Shown: in pieces, positions 59,127 to 64,000 of the stretch
Numbering within the stretch: position 1 is the first letter of the stretch
Layout of the letters: each line of letters starts with the position of its first letter
Origin: an uncultured Polaribacter sp.
Lineage (GTDB): Bacteria > Bacteroidota > Bacteroidia > Flavobacteriales > Flavobacteriaceae
Direction: 5' to 3'
DNA length: 64,000 nucleotides
Assembly: GCA_943846595.1 (NCBI GenBank)
Contig: OX044355.1
Span: 744,001-808,000, forward strand
Notes under the pieces: model-generated
What the model was told of the DNA's origin: nothing
The model's database searches: none
What the model saw: the letters and a program-made list of their open reading frames with translations, nothing else
Position numbers and translations under genes: made by a program

Positions 59127-60187
59127 TATTCAATTTTCTTCACAACTGCCTTGGGCGCTTCTTTTCTGGTTCCATCAAAACCATCTATGCCTCCAACAGT
59201 GGTATATTTCATTACATATTTTTTGTCTGGAAAAATACGTTTGTAGGCACTTTGACACATTAATGTTGCTTCATGAAAACCACATAAAATTAATTTTAGT
59301 TTTCCAGGATAAGTGTTTACATCTCCAATAGCATAAATTCCAGGAATGTTGGTTTGGTAGTCCAATGCATTATTTACTTTAATAGCATTCTTTTCTATTT
59401 CTAATCCCCAATTTGCAATCGGACCTAGTTTTGGAGACAATCCAAAAAGTGGAATAAAATGGTCTGTTTCAATGGTAAATTCTTCGCCACCATTTTGCAC
59501 AACAGCAACTCCTTCTACTTTATCGGTTCCAACAATTCCTTTTACTTCTGCAGGGGTTATCATGGTAATCTTACCTGCATTTTTCAATTCTTGTACTTTG
59601 TCTACGGAATCCAATGCGCCTCTAAATTCATTTCGTCGATGAATTAAAGTAACTGAGGCTGCGACATCTGTTAGAAAGATAGCCCAGTCTAATGCGGAGT
59701 CTCCACCGCCAGAAATGACTACTTTTTTATTGCTATAGTACTCAGGATCTCGAATGATATATTCGACCCCCTTGTCTTCAAAATTTGTAATATTTGGAAT
59801 GGGTGGTTTTCTAGGTTCAAAAGAACCAAGTCCGCCAGCAATAGCTACAATTTTTGCATGGTGTTTTGTGCCTTTATTAGTAGTAACAATAAAAGTTTCG
59901 TCTTCTTGTTTTTCTATGGTTTCTGCTCTTTCTCCTAAAGTAAATCCGGGTTCAAATTGTTTAATTTGTTCCATTAACTTATCGGTTAAATCGCCCGCTA
60001 AAATTTCTGGATATGCAGGAATGTCATAAATGGGTTTCTTTGGATAGATTTCGGAACATTGACCACCTGCTTGTGGGAGTGCGTCAATTAAATGACATCG
60101 AAGTTTTAATAAACCCGCCTCAAAAACGGTAAATAATCCTGTTGGCCCTGCGCCAATAATTAAAATATCTGTGGTAATCATTCTCAA
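59126..60187 (-). CDS. Ferredoxin-NADP reductase, thioredoxin-reductase-like type
   Basis: This 353-aa flavoprotein has an N-terminal FAD motif (IIGAGPTGLFTVFEAG), PQAGGQCSEIYPKKPIYDIPAYP, a central NAD(P)H motif (VVISGGGDSALDWA, HRRNEFRGA) and a C-terminal FAD motif (GIYAIGDVNTYPGKLKLI). No CxxC of thioredoxin reductase is present, which fits ferredoxin/flavodoxin reductases. It is coupled to the ferredoxin gene. Confidence 0.9.
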   Translation of the reverse strand: MRMITTDILIIGAGPTGLFTVFEAGLLKLRCHLIDALPQAGGQCSEIYPKKPIYDIPAYPEILAGDLTDKLMEQIKQFEPGFTLGERAETIEKQEDETFIVTTNKGTKHHAKIVAIAGGLGSFEPRKPPIPNITNFEDKGVEYIIRDPEYYSNKKVVISGGGDSALDWAIFLTDVAASVTLIHRRNEFRGALDSVDKVQELKNAGKITMITPAEVKGIVGTDKVEGVAVVQNGGEEFTIETDHFIPLFGLSPKLGPIANWGLEIEKNAIKVNNALDYQTNIPGIYAIGDVNTYPGKLKLILCGFHEATLMCQSAYKRIFPDKKYVMKYTTVGGIDGFDGTRKEAPKAVVKKIE

Positions 60188-60219
60188 TTAAATCTGTTGT
60201 AAAAACGAACTTTTGTTTG

Positions 60220-60456
60220 TTATTCTACATTAATTACTTCCAAAATTTGTGGAGCATATTTTTTAATGGTTGCCTCGACGCCATTTTTCAGAGTCATTTG
60301 GTTTACGGAACATCCTGTGCATGCACCTTGTAATTGTACTTTAACAACATTGTTTTCTATAGATAAAAGCGCAATATTTCCGCCATCACTCATTAAGAAT
60401 GGGCGAATTTCTTCTAAGGCTTTTTCTACGTTTTGCAGTGTTTCTAGTGCTTCCAT
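60220..60456 (-). CDS. NifU C-terminal domain protein (Fe-S scaffold)
   Basis: This 78-aa protein has the NifU-type C-x2-C cluster site in QLQGACTGCSVNQMTLKNGVE and the preceding IRPFLMSDGGNI. It receives or passes on 4Fe-4S clusters. It lies 5 bp downstream of mrp, another Fe-S carrier, which supports a joint role. Confidence 0.9.
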   Translation of the reverse strand: MEALETLQNVEKALEEIRPFLMSDGGNIALLSIENNVVKVQLQGACTGCSVNQMTLKNGVEATIKKYAPQILEVINVE

Positions 60457-60461
60457 ATTCC

Positions 60462-61601
60462 TTATTTTTTTACTGCACTACACCCGCTCATTGTTGTAAT
60501 TCTCACAACTTCTGTTGGGGGTAAATTTGCATTTCTTTGTACTAGTTCTGAAACCATTTTTTTGGTAATTTCTGAAAATGATTTTTCTAAAACAGTGCCG
60601 TTTTGTAGGGCAACTGGGTGACCCACATCCCCTGATTCACGAATACTTTGTACTAATGGGATTTCACCTAAAAACTCAGTTTTAATGTCTTCTGCTAAGT
60701 TTTTTGCTCCATCTTGTCCAAAGATGTAGTATTTGTTTTCTGGTAATTCTTCGGGTGTAAAATACGCCATATTTTCGATAATTCCCAGAACAGGTACCTG
60801 AATGCTTTCTTGTTGAAACATGGCAACTCCTTTCTTTGCATCTGCTAAGGCAATGTTTTGTGGTGTACTCACAATTACGGCACCACTTATTGGCAATGCT
60901 TGTACGATGGATAAATGAACATCTCCGGTACCTGGTGGTAGATCAATTAATAAGAAGTCCAATTCCCCCCAGTCTGCATCAAAGATTAATTGATTTAAAG
61001 CTTTAGAAGCCATAGGACCTCGCCAAATTACGGCCTGATTTGGATCTGTAAAAAAGCCAAGGGACAATAGTTTGACTCCGTAATGCTCTACAGGTTTCAT
61101 TTTCGAACGTCCGTCTACATTTACAGACAATGGTTTTACTTTCTCAACATCAAACATAATGTGTTGTGACGGACCATAAATATCGGCATCTAAAACACCA
61201 ACACTAAACCCCATTTTGGCTAAAGTAATGGCTGTGTTTGCTGTGATGGTAGATTTACCAACTCCACCTTTTCCAGATGCGATGGCAATAATGTTCTTGA
61301 TGTTTGGAATTTCTTTTCCTCGAATTAAATTTGGATTTTCTTTAGCTACTGGCTTTACAACCTGTACGTTTACTTTAACTATGATAGCTGCATCTAAACT
61401 AGTTTTAATGGCTTTTGAAATTTCCGTTTCAATTTTTTTCTTTGCTTGTAAAGTAGGGTTGTTTATAGTGACGTCTACTTCAACTTCGTTGCCAAAAATG
61501 ACAACATTGGTTACATTGTTGTTTTCAATCAAGCTTTTTCCTTCTCCTGGAGCCGTAATTGTTTCTAATGCTTTGTATATGTCTTGCTTTTTAAAACTCA
61601 T
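60462..61601 (-). CDS. mrp: Mrp/NBP35-type Fe-S carrier ATPase
   Basis: This 379-aa protein has an N-terminal MIP18/DUF59 domain (about 1-95) and a P-loop ATPase with deviant Walker A ASGKGGVGKST (about 109), GVLDADIYGPSQ, and DLPPGTGDVHLS. It assembles and delivers 4Fe-4S clusters. It ends TTMSGCSAVKK, with a Cys near the end. It is the first gene of a probable operon with the NifU-type gene and the ferredoxin reductase. Confidence 0.92.
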   Translation of the reverse strand: MSFKKQDIYKALETITAPGEGKSLIENNNVTNVVIFGNEVEVDVTINNPTLQAKKKIETEISKAIKTSLDAAIIVKVNVQVVKPVAKENPNLIRGKEIPNIKNIIAIASGKGGVGKSTITANTAITLAKMGFSVGVLDADIYGPSQHIMFDVEKVKPLSVNVDGRSKMKPVEHYGVKLLSLGFFTDPNQAVIWRGPMASKALNQLIFDADWGELDFLLIDLPPGTGDVHLSIVQALPISGAVIVSTPQNIALADAKKGVAMFQQESIQVPVLGIIENMAYFTPEELPENKYYIFGQDGAKNLAEDIKTEFLGEIPLVQSIRESGDVGHPVALQNGTVLEKSFSEITKKMVSELVQRNANLPPTEVVRITTMSGCSAVKK

Positions 61602-61803
61602 TTTTCTATTGATAAATCGAGCTCAGTCGTGATTTTGGATTTTAAATCCTATAAAAAATCGTTCTTTAACGCTCAAAGTGGTGCTTATAACTTTAATTAA
61701 GATTAAATCTTGATTGCAAAGATAGTGCTTACTGTTTAGATAAGAAAGGGTATGGATTGTGATTATTTTTTGATGGCTTTGCGAATAGCGATAAAGTACG
61801 CTT

Positions 61804-62151
61804 TTATTCCTTTTTAGAGGCGGAGGCATCCATTGGACTCCAGAATACTTTTTCGAAATCTTGAATTTGATTTTCAATCACAACAATTCCTTCACTTTCC
61901 AACAACTGTTGCATAAGATTTGTACCCTTAAAATGATGCTTTCCTGTCAATAATCCTTTTCGATTTACAACTCTGTGTGCGGGAACTTCTTCTTTTTGAT
62001 TGTGAGAATTATTCATTGCCCAGCCTACCATTCTGGCGGATCGTGCTGCCCCTAAATAGTTGGCAATGGCGCCATAACTGGTTACGCGACCAAATGGAAT
62101 TAAGCGGGCTACAGTATATACTCTTTCATAAAAATTGTCTGATTCTTTCAC
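61804..62151 (-). CDS. Alkyltransferase-like protein (ATL)
   Basis: This 115-aa protein is read from the GTG at 62151. The upstream frame from 62292 adds a leader that is not like any relative. The MGMT DNA-binding fold is seen in IPFGRVTSYGAIANYLG, ARMVGWAMNN and the active-site loop VPAHRVVNRKG. The alkyl-acceptor Cys of PCHRV is Ala, which defines ATL proteins: they bind O6-alkylguanine and hand it to nucleotide excision repair. Confidence 0.88.
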   Translation of the reverse strand: MKESDNFYERVYTVARLIPFGRVTSYGAIANYLGAARSARMVGWAMNNSHNQKEEVPAHRVVNRKGLLTGKHHFKGTNLMQQLLESEGIVVIENQIQDFEKVFWSPMDASASKKE

Positions 62152-62179
62152 TATGTGAAGATAGGAAAAAAAATTGACC

Positions 62180-62326
62180 ACATAGGGTCTCGAATACACC
62201 GTAAAAATGTTTTGACAGGTTTGGTTTTGAAGTGTATTCTTGGTTAAAAGCAAAAAAAACGGACTATATAGGGATCTAGAATACATAGCCAAAAGTGTTT
62301 TGCATGCCTTATTTTGTAGTGAATTG
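62180..62326. repeat. Diverged direct repeat of about 60 bp
   Basis: 62181-62240 and 62267-62326 are about 70 percent alike (both have ATAGGG, GAATACA, GTTTTG and TTTTG.AGTG in the same order). They lie between the ATL and trmB genes. Confidence 0.5.
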
Positions 62327-62336
62327 TTGAAATGAA

Positions 62337-63008
62337 TTAATACTTTAATCGAAATTGAATGAAGGTGATGGGTTTGCCGACTTCTAGGTATTGGTTTTCG
62401 TAAAAAGTTTGCGTTTCTGTTACTTCTTTTGGCGACCCTTCATTTTTATACACATTGTGATTTGCGTTTAAAACTTCATGTCCTTCACCATGCAATAAGC
62501 CGAGTGTGTAACCGTGCATAAATTCGCTATCGGTTTTTAAGTTCATGATGCCTTCTTCATTTAAAATATAATGATATTTTTTTAGGAAGGACGCATTTGT
62601 CATTCTATGTTTTGTACGCTTGTATTTTATTTGTGGATCTGGAAAGGTAATCCAAATTTCAGCGACTTCATTTTCTGCAAAAATATAATCAACCAATTCA
62701 ATTTGTGTTCTGATAAAAGCAACGTTTCGTAGATCTTCTTCGATGGCTGTTTTTGCTCCACGCCAAAAGCGTGCCCCTTTAATATCGATACCAATGTAGT
62801 TCTTATTTGGGTTTTTACGCGCTAAGGCAATTGTATATTCACCTTTACCACAGCCTAATTCTAAAACTATCGGATTTTTGTTTTTAAAAAAAGAATGCCA
62901 TTTGCCTTTTAAAGAGAAGTTATTGACAACTTCCTCTCTTGTAGGCTGAATGACATTTTTGAACGTTTCGTTTTCGTTAAAACGTTTTAATTTGTTTTTG
63001 CTTCCCAA
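62337..63008 (-). CDS. trmB: tRNA (guanine-N7-)-methyltransferase
   Basis: This 223-aa Rossmann-fold enzyme makes m7G46 in tRNA. The SAM site LELGCGKGEYTIALA, YIGIDIKGARFWRGAKT, and WITFPDPQIKYKRTKHRMT are typical of TrmB. The length is normal. It is adjacent to and on the same strand as the DUF6341 gene. Confidence 0.92.
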   Translation of the reverse strand: MGSKNKLKRFNENETFKNVIQPTREEVVNNFSLKGKWHSFFKNKNPIVLELGCGKGEYTIALARKNPNKNYIGIDIKGARFWRGAKTAIEEDLRNVAFIRTQIELVDYIFAENEVAEIWITFPDPQIKYKRTKHRMTNASFLKKYHYILNEEGIMNLKTDSEFMHGYTLGLLHGEGHEVLNANHNVYKNEGSPKEVTETQTFYENQYLEVGKPITFIQFRLKY

Positions 63009-63019
63009 GGAATGTAGTA

Positions 63020-63241
63020 TTAAGCGCGATCTTCTGTTCCTTCTCTCTTAAATTTGTATGATTCTTTCATCCAGTAACGTAAAAGAAATAAAAAGACAAT
63101 CAAAAAAAGCCAATTAACACCATTTGAAATCCACCATCCAAACTCTCTCAATGCTAAATCGGAACGAATTTCATTAAAAGGAGTGAATAAATACTCGGTA
63201 AATAAAGTACCAATCCACTTAAAAATATTGCTTGCTATCAT
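63020..63241 (-). CDS. Small membrane protein, DUF6341-like
   Basis: This 73-aa protein has one or two hydrophobic segments (LFTEYLFTPF, NWLFLIVFLFLLRYWMK) and a conserved middle WWISNGVNWLF, as in a small flavobacterial family that lies between trmB and DUF6427-type genes. The function is unknown. A -7 box TATTTTTG lies at 63263-63270. Confidence 0.75.
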   Translation of the reverse strand: MIASNIFKWIGTLFTEYLFTPFNEIRSDLALREFGWWISNGVNWLFLIVFLFLLRYWMKESYKFKREGTEDRA

Positions 63242-63262
63242 AACTTATTTATCTTTACACTG

Positions 63263-63270
63263 CAAAAATA
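63263..63270 (-). promoter_or_regulatory. -7 box TATTTTTG for the DUF6341-like gene
   Basis: This is a perfect TAnnTTTG on the minus strand, 21 bp upstream of the start. Confidence 0.5.
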
Positions 63271-63282
63271 ACAAAAGAAATA

Positions 63283-64000
63283 ATGTTAGCCAATTTTTTC
63301 GGCAAATCAAAACCAATCAATTTTATAGTTTTATTACTAGTATTTGTTTGTGCCTTTTTTTTAAATAGTTTTCATTCGTTTTCAATGAGTGAAATTACGC
63401 TGTTTTTCATCGTTGAAAAAATAGTTTTTTTTCTTGTTTTCACCTTCTTGCTTTTTGGTGTAAATTTTATTGTTTCTAAGAATAAATTAACGCTAGACAA
63501 TTCGTATGCTCTTCTATTTTATCTTTTAGTAATTTCTTTTTTTAGCACGTATTTGTATGATTATCAGGTTATTTTAGAATACCTTTTACATCTCTTGTTT
63601 TTAAGAAAGGTGTATAGTTTACAGACCCTAAAAGAGGTGTTTAAAAAGTTATTTGACGCTGGTTTTTGGCTGGGTGCAATGTGCATTATAAATCCTTTTT
63701 TAATTGTCTTTTCACTGCTTATTTTCACTGCATTAATCATTCACAAAAGGGTTCGATTTCAAACTGTGTTGATTTCTCTAATTGGTTTTTTGACACCTAT
63801 TTTTCTGTTTTTCACTTACAGTTTTTGGATCGGTGAGCTTTCTCTTTTTAAAGATAAATTCGTCTTATACACTACATATGACTTTAGTATGTATAAAGAA
63901 ACTGAGTTTTTAGCCCCATTGATAACTCTTTCAATATTTTTGTTATTTGCTATTTTTATGAAAACAGGAAGTGCGTTTTCAGTTAATAATCGCTTCAGAA
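63283..64000 (+). CDS. Polytopic membrane protein, DUF6427-like, 5' part
   Basis: The ATG at 63283 opens MLANFFGKSKPINFIVLLLV, and the frame stays open to the window end (239 codons). At least six hydrophobic helices are seen. The start and the position divergent from the DUF6341-like gene match the DUF6427 family of flavobacterial inner membrane proteins of unknown function. The 3' end lies outside the window. Confidence 0.75.
   Translation, partial: MLANFFGKSKPINFIVLLLVFVCAFFLNSFHSFSMSEITLFFIVEKIVFFLVFTFLLFGVNFIVSKNKLTLDNSYALLFYLLVISFFSTYLYDYQVILEYLLHLLFLRKVYSLQTLKEVFKKLFDAGFWLGAMCIINPFLIVFSLLIFTALIIHKRVRFQTVLISLIGFLTPIFLFFTYSFWIGELSLFKDKFVLYTTYDFSMYKETEFLAPLITLSIFLLFAIFMKTGSAFSVNNRFR

Noticed and set aside
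61623..61877. 84-aa minus-strand frame between mrp and the ATL gene
   Set aside because: It overlaps the ATL gene in another frame, has no ribosome binding site and no protein-like pattern.

Overview
The window is chromosomal DNA of a marine-type Flavobacteriaceae bacterium (Bacteroidota). The support is a low GC content, many promoters with the Bacteroidota -7 box TAnnTTTG, type IX secretion C-terminal sorting domains, SusC-like TonB receptors with carboxypeptidase-type plug extensions, LpxH, DUF6341/DUF6427-type membrane proteins, and the tryptophan/tyrosine catabolic dioxygenases typical of the family. The species cannot be named from the sequence.

Layout. 1-9.2 kb is core: the end of an ASPIC/UnbV surface protein, an aminotransferase, lpxH, an S41 protease, a dCMP-type deaminase, a HupE/UreJ-like membrane protein, an acyltransferase, and two NlpC/P60 proteins, the first of which has lost its catalytic Cys and His. 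9.2-32.5 kb is an accessory island. Core resumes at 32.6 kb with prs, an L25/Ctc protein, pth, queD, a crotonase, a MATE exporter, a universal stress protein, a PD-(D/E)XK nuclease, a nitrilase-type amidase, acyl-ACP desaturase, plsC, a four-repeat lipoprotein with a TonB receptor, a second TonB receptor, pgi, an M23 protein, DUF3108, tryptophan dioxygenase, hppD, hmgA, a ferredoxin and its reductase, a NifU-type Fe-S scaffold, Mrp, an alkyltransferase-like protein, trmB, and two small flavobacterial membrane proteins at the right edge.

The island has two parts joined at a tRNA-Leu(CAA) gene (minus strand, 23058-23139). The right part (23097-32531) is a tyrosine-integrase element. Its integrase lies at the far end, a 44-bp direct repeat of the 5' half of the tRNA marks both ends, and paired CGTACACC boxes lie inside each end. 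It carries a resolvase, an RHH protein, a helicase, and cargo that includes a MORN/trypsin fusion. The left part (9.2-23.1 kb) ends in a MerR-like regulator, a 46-aa protein and a large serine recombinase whose reading frame runs through the antisense strand of the tRNA.

The most unusual structure is a cassette-like organisation shared by both parts. Single genes for exported proteins (lipoproteins, MORN proteins, three giant-repeat BspA-like T9SS proteins) are each preceded by a perfect or near-perfect -7 box and followed by the same hairpin terminator. The units are separated by a 57-bp element that is not random spacer: it reads as 18 codons plus stop (FKVTTVNLPLPISSVVRN), and the copies differ mostly at synonymous positions. 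It looks like the 3' end of a coding gene that is regenerated between inserted units. One copy (15534-15590) is still attached to a longer decayed reading frame. Other striking items are a perfect 50-bp palindrome between a Kelch-like membrane protein with a possible C-terminal DNA-binding domain and small exported proteins, and a dyad operator that ends exactly at the MerR-like start codon.
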